A stretch of 64,000 bases of DNA from Trinickia symbiotica (lineage in GTDB: Bacteria; Pseudomonadota; Gammaproteobacteria; Burkholderiales; Burkholderiaceae): contig NZ_PTIR01000001.1 in the NCBI RefSeq assembly GCF_002934455.1, forward strand, positions 62,001-126,000, given 5' to 3'. The first letter of the stretch is position 1. Every line of letters begins with the position of its first letter. Positions 1 to 8,104 of the stretch are shown here, piece by piece. The position numbers and the translations under genes are program-made. The notes under the pieces were generated by a model. The model saw nothing but the letters and a program-made list of their open reading frames with translations. It made no database searches and was not told the origin of the DNA.

Positions 1-630
1 GAGTGCCTGATTCCCGCCATCGCGGATTATTGCGAGCGCTACCCAGAGGTTCAGTTGGACGTCGTGGCGACCGACGCCTTGTCGGACCTGATGGAAGACG
101 GTTTCGAAGCAGCGATCCGCATCGGTACGCCCAGCACTCCTGATCTGGTTGCGCGCCCGCTGCAACCGTACCGGTTAGTGCTATGTGCTTCGCCCACATA
201 CCTCGCTTCGAAGGGCGTGCCGGCGACGCCGGAGGAGCTTCGAACTCACGAATGTCTCACCTACGCCTATCCGCCGCGCTCGGAAATGCGCTCTTCGCAA
301 CTGGATTGGACGTTGTTCGGACCGAATGGCCGCGTGAGCTTTCGGATCGCGGGGCGATTGAAAGTCGACAATGCCGACGCGCTACGCAGGGCCGCGCTTG
401 CCGGAATGGGCATCGCGATGCTGCCGGGCATACTTATCGACGCGGACATTAAGGCCAAACGACTTCTCGAGGTGCTTCCGGACCACTCGCCCCCTGCCCG
501 GCCGCTCAACCTGCTTTATTTGCGCGACCGGCAGATGACGCCGAAGCTTCGTAGCTTCGTTGAGTTCGTCGTAGAGCGTTTTGGCGATTCCGCAAACTCT
601 GAGGCTTCCAACGGAACGCATGCTGGGTAA
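1..630 (+). CDS. LysR-family transcriptional regulator, C-terminal part
   Basis: The reading frame is open from the first base of the window and ends at a TAA at 628-630, giving 209 visible residues. They match the effector-binding (periplasmic-binding-protein-like) half of LysR regulators: the stretch around EAAIRIG, the RLVLCASPTYLASKG segment, a following PATPEELRTHECLTY segment, and the late GMGIAMLPG motif are characteristic of that domain. The N-terminal winged helix-turn-helix lies outside the window, so the target promoter cannot be judged. The next gene is on the opposite strand and converges on it across about 280 bp. The family is clear; the ligand is unknown. Confidence 0.85.
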   Translation, partial: ECLIPAIADYCERYPEVQLDVVATDALSDLMEDGFEAAIRIGTPSTPDLVARPLQPYRLVLCASPTYLASKGVPATPEELRTHECLTYAYPPRSEMRSSQLDWTLFGPNGRVSFRIAGRLKVDNADALRRAALAGMGIAMLPGILIDADIKAKRLLEVLPDHSPPARPLNLLYLRDRQMTPKLRSFVEFVVERFGDSANSEASNGTHAG

Positions 631-907
631 CGAGTGCCGACGGAGAACGATGTACTTGTGACCGATGTGCGGACCTTTGCGTTCGCTACGCAATCAGACA
701 ACCGAGCGAACTGCGTAAGGCAAATGTCGCGATCTTGACAGCCGCCCCGAATGGAGTTGATGCAGTTCGCGCAGATCGCGACACGCATCGGCGGGGCCGT
801 TACCGTGATGACCGCGCTGGCTGTCTTCGCTTAGCTGCGTTAGAAGTGAGCGCGTTGCTTGAGGCGTCTGCTGATCATCGCTAACCCACATTGACTACGA
901 ACCAGCG

Positions 908-2812
908 CTACGCCGTCAACACCCGCTCCGTTCCCTTCACGGCTGCCGCATGGTCTTCGATCAGGGAATAGACGGTTTCCCCTGCCACAGTCTCCCATTC
1001 GAGCAACCGGTCCGCAATCGCACGAAGCACCGGTTCATTCGCGCGAAGCAGCGAGTAGCACTCGTCGTTCAATTCCTTCAGCAGGGTATTGGCGTGTTGA
1101 ATCGCATTCTTCAGTTGCAAACCGGCATATTGCTGCGGGAGCGCCGCGAGGCTGAACAGATTGCCGTCGACGTTGAATCCGAACTTTGAAACCATGTCGA
1201 GGCTGATCCGCGATGCCTCCTGCAGATCCTGCGCGGCACCGCTCGACGCCTCCGAGAGAACGAGCAATTCCGCGTTACGCCCGCCGAGCAGCACCTGGAT
1301 CTCGTTGCGCATTTCCGTCTCGCGGTAGAGGTGCTTGTCCTGGCGCTTGGTCACCAGCGCCACGCCGAGTGCGCCGCCTCTCGGCATGATCGTAATCTCC
1401 TCGAGCACGCCCGTGCCGAGCAATGCAGCCACGAGGCCATGGCCCGCTTCGTGGACCGCGATACGCGTACGCTCTTCGTCCGACAGCGCGCGTTCAGCTC
1501 CGTTCACATCGCCGATGCGCGCAATCTTGATCGCCTCGATGAAATGCGTCGAGCTCACTTTGTCGTCACCGCATTTACGCGCAATCAGGCCCGCCTGATT
1601 GACGATCGTCGAGAGCGCCGCGGGCGACAAGCCCGTCGTCAGCCGGGCGAGCTGCTCGAAATCGAGATCATCCGCCTTCGACTTCAGCTTGGTAGCGTAA
1701 AAGCGTAGGATGTGCACGCGATCGTGGAGGTCGGGCAGGCGAACCTGCACCGTGCGATCGAAACGGCCCGGCCGGCGCAGCGCTTCGTCGAGATTGTCCG
1801 GGTGGTTCGTCGCGGCGACCACGATCACGCCCGCGTTCGATTCGAAGCCGTCCATCTCCGCAAGCAACTGATTGATGATGCGATTGCTCTCTGCTTCGAC
1901 GGGACCCGCGCCGGCATCGGTGCGCTTGCCGAGACCATCGGCTTCGTCGATGAAGATGACGGTCGGCGCGTTCTTGCGGGCGAGCTGGAACAGGTGCTTG
2001 ACTTTCTGGATACCGACGCCGTAGTACTTCGCGCTGAAGTAGCTTCCGGTGATGGCGATGAAGCTCGCCCCGCATTCGCCGGCAAGTGCCTGTGCGAGGC
2101 GCGTCTTGCCGACACCCGGAGCACCCGTCATCAGCACGCCGCCGGGCGCGCGCACCCCCATGCCGGTGAACTGCATCGGATCGGTCAGCCAAGCCTTCAC
2201 GTCGGCGAGGGCGGCTTTGGCTTCGCCCGCGCCGATCACGTCGTCGAAGCTCAATTCGGGCGATTGCTGAAGCAGGCTCGCACCGCCTTTCATCTCGCGG
2301 CGCATGAACCATACAAGACCGGCCATCATGAGAACCGGAAAGATAAGCGTCAATGCGTCGCGTGTCCTGTCGATGACATCGGACCAGCGCACCGCGCCGA
2401 TATCGACGTCGACATCCGGCAGCAAGATCAGTTGAAACGACGAGTCGCTCGCCGCTTTCATGATCGTGGGCATCAAGGCGCTCGCGAAGGCGGCGTTTTG
2501 GTCCGCGACGAAATACTTTCGGCCGTCTGTCGTCGAAACGAGAATCGCGTTCCGGCCCGCGCCGATTGCAGCGACATCGTGCCCCTGAATATCGCGCAAC
2601 ACCGTCGACGCGTCTTTTTCGTCGCGCGTCCAAGCCGACGAATCGTTTCGCATTTCATTCGCCATTCCCGTCAAGGAAGGACTGCCTTGAATGTAGCGCT
2701 CGTGCTGTTGCCAATGGAACCATACCAGCGCTGCCGCGAGCACCGCCGCGATCACGCCGAACGTCACGTATCTGCCGATGCGTGACCACCACGAATTTGT
2801 TGCCGGTTTCAT
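908..2812 (-). CDS. FtsH-like AAA+ membrane metalloprotease (M41), second-type paralogue
   Basis: This 634-residue protein has the FtsH layout. Membrane segments lie near residues 15-33 and 153-170 around a small periplasmic domain. The AAA+ domain has Walker A GAPGVGKT (230-237), Walker B VIFIDEADG (285-293) and an arginine-finger RRPGRFDR stretch. The M41 zinc site is HEAGH (454-458), with a downstream SSGAAQDL providing the probable third ligand. The substrate-gripping pore loop, usually FVGVG in FtsH, reads YYGVG (263-267). The protein lacks a long C-terminal tail and is shorter and more divergent than housekeeping FtsH, so it is probably an accessory membrane quality-control protease. 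An inverted repeat (arms AGACCTT/AAGGTCT, 2835-2860) lies just upstream. It is divergent from the DUF1328 gene. Confidence 0.85.
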   Translation of the reverse strand: MKPATNSWWSRIGRYVTFGVIAAVLAAALVWFHWQQHERYIQGSPSLTGMANEMRNDSSAWTRDEKDASTVLRDIQGHDVAAIGAGRNAILVSTTDGRKYFVADQNAAFASALMPTIMKAASDSSFQLILLPDVDVDIGAVRWSDVIDRTRDALTLIFPVLMMAGLVWFMRREMKGGASLLQQSPELSFDDVIGAGEAKAALADVKAWLTDPMQFTGMGVRAPGGVLMTGAPGVGKTRLAQALAGECGASFIAITGSYFSAKYYGVGIQKVKHLFQLARKNAPTVIFIDEADGLGKRTDAGAGPVEAESNRIINQLLAEMDGFESNAGVIVVAATNHPDNLDEALRRPGRFDRTVQVRLPDLHDRVHILRFYATKLKSKADDLDFEQLARLTTGLSPAALSTIVNQAGLIARKCGDDKVSSTHFIEAIKIARIGDVNGAERALSDEERTRIAVHEAGHGLVAALLGTGVLEEITIMPRGGALGVALVTKRQDKHLYRETEMRNEIQVLLGGRNAELLVLSEASSGAAQDLQEASRISLDMVSKFGFNVDGNLFSLAALPQQYAGLQLKNAIQHANTLLKELNDECYSLLRANEPVLRAIADRLLEWETVAGETVYSLIEDHAAAVKGTERVLTA

Positions 2813-3025
2813 TACGAGAACTTCCAGAACTTCTAGACCTTCGGACCACCATTAAGGTCTGATAAAACGGAGGGAAAATAAAATGCGACCCCGATTATGT
2901 GCGCTGCATCAACGCCATTATGCCAGCGCTGCACGGGTTCCGAAATGGCCAAATCGACGCGGGGAACAGCGTTTGCTCACTACCAAGTACGCCCGATCGA
3001 ATGGGACCGGAACGGAGGAAGCATC

Positions 3026-3187
3026 ATGCTGTACTACGCTCTGATATTTTTCATCATCGCCATCGTTGCCGCGGTATTCGGCTTTGGCGGAATCGCCGCC
3101 GGCGCGGCGAGCATTGCCAAAGTCCTGTTCTTCATCTTCGTCATCATCTTCGTCGTCACGCTGATCATGGGATTGGTCAGACGCTGA
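3026..3187 (+). CDS. DUF1328 (YtjA-type) small membrane protein
   Basis: This 53-residue, almost wholly hydrophobic protein begins MLYYALIFF and ends IMGLVRR. It contains a glycine/alanine-rich bend ([15 protein letters not shown]) between two membrane-spanning segments, which is the pattern of the DUF1328/YtjA family. The start at 3026 is chosen because GGAGGA at 3014-3019 sits six bases before it; upstream in-frame starts lack a ribosome site and would add a non-hydrophobic extension. These proteins are common, often stress-induced envelope proteins with no defined activity. A long imperfect stem-loop follows immediately at 3199-3240 and may end the transcript. Confidence 0.85.
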   Translation: MLYYALIFFIIAIVAAVFGFGGIAAGAASIAKVLFFIFVIIFVVTLIMGLVRR

Positions 3188-3198
3188 GGCCCCGGTAC

Positions 3199-3240
3199 GC
3201 GAGCAAAGCCGCATCGCGATGCGACGCGGTTTGTGCTCGC
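3199..3240 (+). terminator. stem-loop after the DUF1328 gene
   Basis: The left arm GCGAGCAAAGCCGC pairs with the right arm GCGGTTTGTGCTCGC with one mismatch and one bulge, around a loop of about 13 bases. It begins 12 bases after the stop codon of the DUF1328 gene. There is no run of T after it, so it is only a candidate terminator or RNA-stabilising hairpin. Confidence 0.4.
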
Positions 3241-3308
3241 CTTCAGCCGTTGCCGGCGGTCGCGCGTGGATAGCGGCCGGCCTTCCCCGCGATGGGCCGG
3301 CACGGCTG

Positions 3309-3487
3309 CTATTGAGTGATAGTCCCAGCGGTCGCGAGGTTTCTAGACGAATCGCCGACGTACACGGTTGATCCGCCGCTCGCGGGCGTCCACTGCTGCG
3401 CGTCCTTGTCCCAAGTGCTCAAGGGGTGATTGTTCGCTTTCGGATCGATGTTGATCGTCACGGTCTGAGAAGCGCCCCAACACTGCC
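3309..3487 (-). pseudogene. C-terminal remnant of a GH3 beta-glucosidase
   Basis: Reading the minus strand from about 3487 down to a TAG at 3309-3311 gives a start-less frame of 57-58 codons. It contains TVTINIDPKA, then LSTWDKDAQQW, a proline and glycine, then VYVGDSSRNL, and ends AGTITQ. This order matches the fibronectin type III-like domain at the end of glycoside hydrolase family 3 beta-glucosidases, where a W..P.G spacing precedes VGxSSRD/N. Stop codons (TAG and the TGA of the PRC-barrel gene) cut it off at its 5' side, and the rest of the roughly 700-residue enzyme is absent. I read it as a relic left by deletion or insertion. Identification rests on motif recognition only. Confidence 0.5.
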
Positions 3488-3491
3488 CCTA

Positions 3492-4478
3492 TCATTTCGG
3501 ACTACTGGCAACGGCCGCCGCCTTCTCGCTGGCGCCGGCAAACGACGCGGGCGATGCAGGGGACGGCGGCGGTTGCGGTGCGGCGGCGATGAACGGCGAT
3601 ACCGCCTGCACGGGCTTATCGGCCGCGTACGGCGGCGAGGCGTTGACCTGCGCTTCATTCATGTCGGTTTGCGCATGCAGCGCCTTTTCCTTCGTGACGA
3701 AATGCAGCGCCGACCAGTTGACGGCGATCATATGGCGCGGCGCTATCCCGCTGCTGACATCCAGCACCACCGCTTGCGGGTGCGCGGCAGCGTCGATGAA
3801 CACGTCGACCACGCGGCCAACCTCCGAACCGTTCGGGCGCTGCACTATCGCGTCGATTATGGGCAGCTCGGCCGGCGTGGGGGCGGGGTTCGGGTGGTCC
3901 GGCACGGGGTTGATCGTGATGGGCGCGGTCTTGGCGGCCGGATTCACGCGAATCGCAGACCATGGAAAGCTCGCCTTGCGATCGCCGACACCGAGAAAGC
4001 CCTGCAAGTTCACCACGATCTGGACTGGATTGCCGCTTGCGTCGGCCACCATGTCGACGGCTCGACCGACTACCTTGCCGTCGGGCTTTTGCACTTCGGT
4101 GCCGAGGAGCGCCCGCGTGCTGGCGCGGTCAATGAGCCGTGTCGTAATGAGCGGCTTAGGTACAGGCGCCGGTGGCGGCGGCGGCGGTGAAGGTGGCGGG
4201 GCCGGCGGCGCCACCTCCTCTGGCTTGCGTGGATGGAAAATGACGTGCTTCGGCTTCTTTGGCGCGGGCGCTTTCGCTTCCTCGGTCGTGCTTGCCCCTT
4301 CGACCGGTTCGGCCGGAGGCGGCGCGCTCGCCGCCACCTCGGGCTGCAGCATCACGGATTCTTCCACGATCGGCGCCGGCGGTCCGACGCGCGTGAAGCT
4401 GCAGCCCGAAAGCAGAGCGACCAGCACGGCGATCAGGCAGTACAGGGCCGCGACCGGACGTTGGAAACCGGGCCTCAT
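3492..4478 (-). CDS. lipoprotein with two PRC-barrel domains
   Basis: The predicted 328-residue protein starts MRPGFQRPV at 4478. It has a hydrophobic signal ending in the lipobox LLSGC, so it should be acylated and membrane-anchored. A proline-rich, acidic/alanine linker with a run of PPPP-type sequence follows. Two PRC-barrel-like repeats come next: one starts at LIDRASTRALLGTEV and includes KPDGKVVGRAVDM and FPWSAIRV, and a second is built around VQRPNGSEVGRVVDVFID and the matching NWSALHFV. The C-terminus is again Pro/Ala-rich. PRC-barrels are small adaptor domains found in RNA processing, photosynthesis and envelope proteins; no catalytic role is evident. A longer frame to 4568 exists but would bury the signal peptide. 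Confidence 0.7.
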   Translation of the reverse strand: MRPGFQRPVAALYCLIAVLVALLSGCSFTRVGPPAPIVEESVMLQPEVAASAPPPAEPVEGASTTEEAKAPAPKKPKHVIFHPRKPEEVAPPAPPPSPPPPPPAPVPKPLITTRLIDRASTRALLGTEVQKPDGKVVGRAVDMVADASGNPVQIVVNLQGFLGVGDRKASFPWSAIRVNPAAKTAPITINPVPDHPNPAPTPAELPIIDAIVQRPNGSEVGRVVDVFIDAAAHPQAVVLDVSSGIAPRHMIAVNWSALHFVTKEKALHAQTDMNEAQVNASPPYAADKPVQAVSPFIAAAPQPPPSPASPASFAGASEKAAAVASSPK

Positions 4479-4650
4479 CAGCTGGAACTCCCAGGACCCG
4501 AACCGACGCGCCAACGCGCGCGTCGGTCGGTGCAATCGAGTGCAATTCGAAAGAAGTGAATCCTGCACCCGAGTGTAACCCTCCCGCCATGGCTATTGCC
4601 ATGCTGTCGATGGGTCTGATCTCAGCGGAACTGGAGCCCGACAAATTGCG

Positions 4651-5073
4651 CTATCTCCCAATGAAACCGGACGTGCACACAGGGAATCCGTGGCAGGTCG
4701 ACGAGATTACGTCGGATTGCGGGCCTCCCGACATGGATGTCCCGCTCCTCGCGCCACCGACCGCCTCATTGGTCATCGCCGCGCCCGAGATATCGGCGAC
4801 AGGTGCGCCCTCAGTAACGGATTGTCCGCTTTCGCCGCGTTGCGCCTGGACTCGCCGCTGGGCCACCTGCAGATTGTCGGGATAATGATTCCGGTCCGAC
4901 GGGTTGTAGCCGGCCCCGATGAGCTCGGCCACCTCGGCCCGCACCTGCGCGCGCGTGACGGTCGTCTGCTGCTGCGCCGCTACCGGTACGGCGAATGCGC
5001 CAACGGCAAGCAATGAAATCATGGCGCGAAGCACCGGAACTGCGTGCGAGCTCAAATGAATCGAAGCTTTCAT
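4651..5073 (-). CDS. DUF4148 periplasmic small protein
   Basis: The start at 5073 is supported by AGGAGA seven bases upstream. The 140-residue product opens MKASIHLSS and has a clear signal peptide ending in AVPVAAQ. The mature protein begins with TRAQVRAEVAELIGAGYNP, followed by YPDNLQVAQRRV. This is the recurrent DUF4148 signature of small exported proteins that are abundant and multicopy in Burkholderia and relatives; their role is unknown. The last 40 residues (low-complexity, then CHGFPVCTSGFIGR) are longer than usual and could include a shifted or newly acquired tail. Confidence 0.75.
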   Translation of the reverse strand: MKASIHLSSHAVPVLRAMISLLAVGAFAVPVAAQQQTTVTRAQVRAEVAELIGAGYNPSDRNHYPDNLQVAQRRVQAQRGESGQSVTEGAPVADISGAAMTNEAVGGARSGTSMSGGPQSDVISSTCHGFPVCTSGFIGR

Positions 5074-5430
5074 GATCAGTCTCCTGTGCCGTCCCGACGA
5101 GCGGCACCGGCCGCGGCGTTTCACCGAAACGCGGCACCAGTTCCTAGAGCGAGCCGGCCAAACACTAGTGGATAGTCCTTCACCTCGTGTACCGGCATCG
5201 CTCTGGGTCGCAGTGCGCTCGCGCGGTCACACCGTAAGTTCGTTTCGAAGCCTGCTGCGGTTACAGCGCTTGATCAGCGTTCTTCTGCTTCTCGATGAAA
5301 TCCTGTGCGGCAGGGGCCGCAGCGGGTACCTGTACGCCTGTGACGTGGTACCGCACCCTGGCCCATAGGTTGCGAACAAAGCTGATAGTCCACGTCGGCT
5401 ACACGCCGTGTTCAGCAAGCGAGGCGAAAA
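5074..5430. other. intergenic region between DUF4148 and the SDR gene
   Basis: These 357 bp separate two divergent genes. The minus strand holds one start-less open tail (described separately at 5261-5405). The remainder should hold the two divergent promoters, but I see no convincing sigma-70 pair. The SDR ribosome site (GAGG) lies just before its ATG at 5431. Confidence 0.4.
5261..5405 (-). pseudogene. unrecognised C-terminal gene fragment
   Basis: On the minus strand a frame with no start codon runs from just after a TAG near 5406 to a TAA at 5261-5263. It encodes about 45 residues with normal-looking composition, including TWTISFVRNLWARV, RYHVTGVQVP, an alanine/proline stretch, and the end DFIEKQKNADQAL. 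The composition and the absence of a start suggest the tail of a lost gene rather than a functional small protein. I do not recognise the family. Confidence 0.3.
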
Positions 5431-6243
5431 ATGGGCGAAAGCAACACGACCTTGAAGGGGCAGGCGGCGCTCGTGACGGGCTCGAGTTCAGGGATCGGCG
5501 CCGCCATCGCGCGGAAGCTGGCGCAATGCGGGGCCTCGGTCTGCGTCAACTTTTACAGCGGTCCGGATCGGGCCAATGACGTCGTACGCTCGATTGTGGC
5601 CGAGGGCGGCCAGGCCTTCGCCGTACGCGCCAATGTCGCCGACGAATCAGAGGTGCGGCAGCTATTCGAGCAGTGTGCCGCCCGCTTTGGCCGGCTCGAC
5701 ATCGTCGTGGCAAATGCCGGAATCCAACGCGATGCGGCCCTCGCCGACATGACGCTCGATCAATGGCGCACGGTAATCGATGTGAACCTGACGGGCTATT
5801 TCCTGGCCGCCCGCGAAGCCGTCCGATATTTCTCTCGTCAGCGCGTCGATCCTTCAGTTTCGCGCGCCGCGGGAAAGCTCATTTTTATCAGCTCGGTTCA
5901 CGAGTTGATACCGTGGGCTGGCCACGCCAACTATGCCGCAAGCAAGGGCGGCATCATGCAGCTGACGAAGAGCATCGCACAGGAAGTCGCGCCCCAACGC
6001 ATTCGCGTCAACGCGATCGCGCCGGGCGCCATCAAAACGCATATCAATCGATCAGCGTGGGAACAGCAGGATGCGGCCGACCGGCTGTTGCAGCTCATTC
6101 CCTACAACCGAATCGGAGAACCCGATGATGTGGCCGAGGCAGCGGCTTGGTTGGCGTCGGATGCGGCGGATTACGTGGTCGGCACAACGCTCTTCGTCGA
6201 TGGCGGAATGGCGTTGTACCCCGGTTTTGCGACAGGAGGCTGA
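5431..6243 (+). CDS. SDR-family sugar (glucose 1-dehydrogenase-like) oxidoreductase
   Basis: This 270-residue protein is a classical short-chain dehydrogenase. It has the NAD(P)-binding TGSSSGIG (16-23), NAG (95-97), catalytic Ser at 154/155, and the YxxxK pair Tyr168/Lys172 in NYAASKGG. The sequence SSVHELIPWAGH before the tyrosine and the closing VDGGMALYPGF resemble bacterial glucose/sugar 1-dehydrogenases, which oxidise aldoses to lactones in the cytoplasm. It converges on the glucose-6-phosphate dehydrogenase gene across only 43 bp, so a role in glucose oxidation feeding the Entner-Doudoroff or pentose phosphate route is reasonable but inferred; the true substrate could be another polyol or sugar. 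Confidence 0.75.
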   Translation: MGESNTTLKGQAALVTGSSSGIGAAIARKLAQCGASVCVNFYSGPDRANDVVRSIVAEGGQAFAVRANVADESEVRQLFEQCAARFGRLDIVVANAGIQRDAALADMTLDQWRTVIDVNLTGYFLAAREAVRYFSRQRVDPSVSRAAGKLIFISSVHELIPWAGHANYAASKGGIMQLTKSIAQEVAPQRIRVNAIAPGAIKTHINRSAWEQQDAADRLLQLIPYNRIGEPDDVAEAAAWLASDAADYVVGTTLFVDGGMALYPGFATGG

Positions 6244-6286
6244 GGCCTGCCGGCTCACGCCGCTTCGCGACCCGCCTCGGCGACGC

Positions 6287-7762
6287 TCAAACATCCTCGG
6301 CCCATGCGATGTTCTCGCGTGCAACCAACGCCGACGATGCCGCTGGCCCGTAAGTGCCGGCGAAATAGCTGCGCGGCTTGTCGCCGAGTGATTTCCACTC
6401 GTTGAGGATCGGCTCGGCCCAGCTCCAGGCTGCTTCGAGTTCGTCGCACCGCATGAAATGCGTCAGTCGTCCCCGGATCACGTCGATCAGCAGGCGCTCG
6501 TACGCTTCGGGCCTGCGCCCGGTCATCGCCTGCTGAAGGTCGAGATTCAGGCTCACGGGCAGGACGTGCATGCCGCTGCCCGGCTCCTTCGCGAGCATCT
6601 GTAATTGGATCGATTCTTCCGGCTGGATCTGAATCACGAGGCGGTTCGCGTGGCCGTATGGGCCGCGCGGAATGATCGAAAACGGCATGTCGGCGAAATC
6701 GATGACGATCTCGGAGCGTCGCTCCCGCATGCGCTTCCCGGTTCTCAGAAAGAATGGAACGTTAGCCCAGCGCCAGTTGTCGATTTGTGCTCGCAATGCG
6801 ACGAAGGTTTCCGTCCTACTGCCCGCCGGTACGCCCGCCTCGTCCTGATACCCCTTGACCGTCTCGCCGTCCACGGCGCCGGCGGCATACTGGCCGCGCA
6901 CCGTATCGCGGGCAATCGTCTCGGCCGTCATCGGCCGCAGCGAGCGCAGCACTTTCAGCTTTTCGTCGCGGACAGCATCCGGATCGAGCGATACCGGCGG
7001 CTCCATGGCGACGATGCAGAGCAGTTGCAGCAGGTGGTTCTGGACCATGTCTCGCATCGCGCCCGTTCCGTCGTAGAACCCCGCCCTGCTCCCGACACCG
7101 ACGGACTCCGCGACAGTGATCTGCACGCTCTTGATATGCGGCGCCTGCCATAGGGGCCCGAAGATCGAGTTGCCGAAGCGCAAGACCATCAGGTTCTGCA
7201 CCGTCTCCTTGCCGAGATAATGGTCGATTCGATAGATCCGGTCTTCCGAGAAGTGACGCCCGACCGCCGCGTTGATCGCCTTCGCGGACGCCAGGTCGTG
7301 CCCGAGCGGCTTCTCGAGCACAACGCGCGCACGCTCGTCGACGAGCCCATAGGCGGCGAGGTTGTCGCAGACCGTTTCGAACAGGCTCGATGCGGTCGCA
7401 AGATAGAACACACGCAACGCGTCGCGGCGCGTCGCCGCGACGAGACGCTCGTAGTCGGCCGCGACGCCGATGTCGACACAGGCGTAATCGAAACGGGCGA
7501 GGAAGCTTTCCCAAGTCCGTGGATCCAGCGCGTGAGTGTCGACAAACGGACGCGAACGGTCCTCGATGAACTTCAGGTACCGCTCGCGCGTCCAGTCGCT
7601 GCGGCTGACGGCAACAATGCGCGTGTCGGCAGGCAGACTGCCGTGCAGATGCGCCATGTAGAGCGCCGGAAGAAGCTTGCGCGCCGACAAGTCGCCGGCG
7701 CCGCCGAAAATGACCATATCGAGGGAATGGTCGGGCGCAAAAGAGGATGCGGGAGTGCTCAT
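6287..7762 (-). CDS. zwf: glucose-6-phosphate 1-dehydrogenase
   Basis: The 491-residue protein oxidises glucose 6-phosphate to 6-phosphogluconolactone with NAD(P). It shows the N-terminal nucleotide-binding motif FGGAGDLSARKLLPALY (19-35), the conserved EKPLGHDL, and the family signature RIDHYLGKE (178-186), which contains the catalytic histidine and substrate lysine. Length matches the bacterial family (about 480-495). No pgl, glk or edd gene is adjacent, so this copy stands outside the usual zwf-pgl cluster and may be one of several paralogues. The 5' side holds a striking inverted repeat at 7884-7916. Confidence 0.93.
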   Translation of the reverse strand: MSTPASSFAPDHSLDMVIFGGAGDLSARKLLPALYMAHLHGSLPADTRIVAVSRSDWTRERYLKFIEDRSRPFVDTHALDPRTWESFLARFDYACVDIGVAADYERLVAATRRDALRVFYLATASSLFETVCDNLAAYGLVDERARVVLEKPLGHDLASAKAINAAVGRHFSEDRIYRIDHYLGKETVQNLMVLRFGNSIFGPLWQAPHIKSVQITVAESVGVGSRAGFYDGTGAMRDMVQNHLLQLLCIVAMEPPVSLDPDAVRDEKLKVLRSLRPMTAETIARDTVRGQYAAGAVDGETVKGYQDEAGVPAGSRTETFVALRAQIDNWRWANVPFFLRTGKRMRERRSEIVIDFADMPFSIIPRGPYGHANRLVIQIQPEESIQLQMLAKEPGSGMHVLPVSLNLDLQQAMTGRRPEAYERLLIDVIRGRLTHFMRCDELEAAWSWAEPILNEWKSLGDKPRSYFAGTYGPAASSALVARENIAWAEDV

Positions 7763-8104
7763 CGTCGTCTGTCGGGTGAATCCATCCTGGTCAATGAGGG
7801 ACCGAGCACGCCTGTCAGGCGCGCTCCGAATATTTGCGTCGTCAGCCGCGTAGATTAGCAGTTTTGATCAGTACTCCTGAGATTGCCTGGCAGCGACTAT
7901 CGATCGCTGCCAGGCAGACTGAGGTAGCAGAAGGCCTCGCGCCAAAGGAGCGATTCTTGCTACATATCGCACGCCGCAATCATCGATCAGCTACTGCCGA
8001 TAGCTTCGATCAGGAAGCCTCAGGCGGAAGGCTGAAACGGCCAGTAGTTCGACGGGCGGAGCGACGAAGTTGCCAGTCTTGTTGCGCGCGAAGAGGAGAC
8101 GACA
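7763..8104. other. divergent intergenic region zwf / PHA depolymerase
   Basis: These 342 bp hold the promoters of both flanking genes and a perfect 13-bp inverted repeat (7884-7916). AGAGGAG at 8092-8098 is the ribosome site for the depolymerase. No coding frame in it looks genuine. Confidence 0.5.
7884..7916. repeat. perfect 13-bp inverted repeat
   Basis: The arm TGCCTGGCAGCGA (7884-7896) is followed by a 7-base spacer and its exact reverse complement (7904-7916). It lies 122 bp before the zwf start and 189 bp before the depolymerase start. It has no T-run on either side, so a dimeric regulator site or an RNA hairpin is more likely than an intrinsic terminator. It does not resemble my recollection of the HexR box. 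Confidence 0.6.

Noticed and set aside
751-834. A 27-codon plus-strand frame starting MELMQFAQIATRIGG with a hydrophobic end.
   Set aside because: It has no ribosome site and no neighbour to explain it, and frames of this length are expected by chance.
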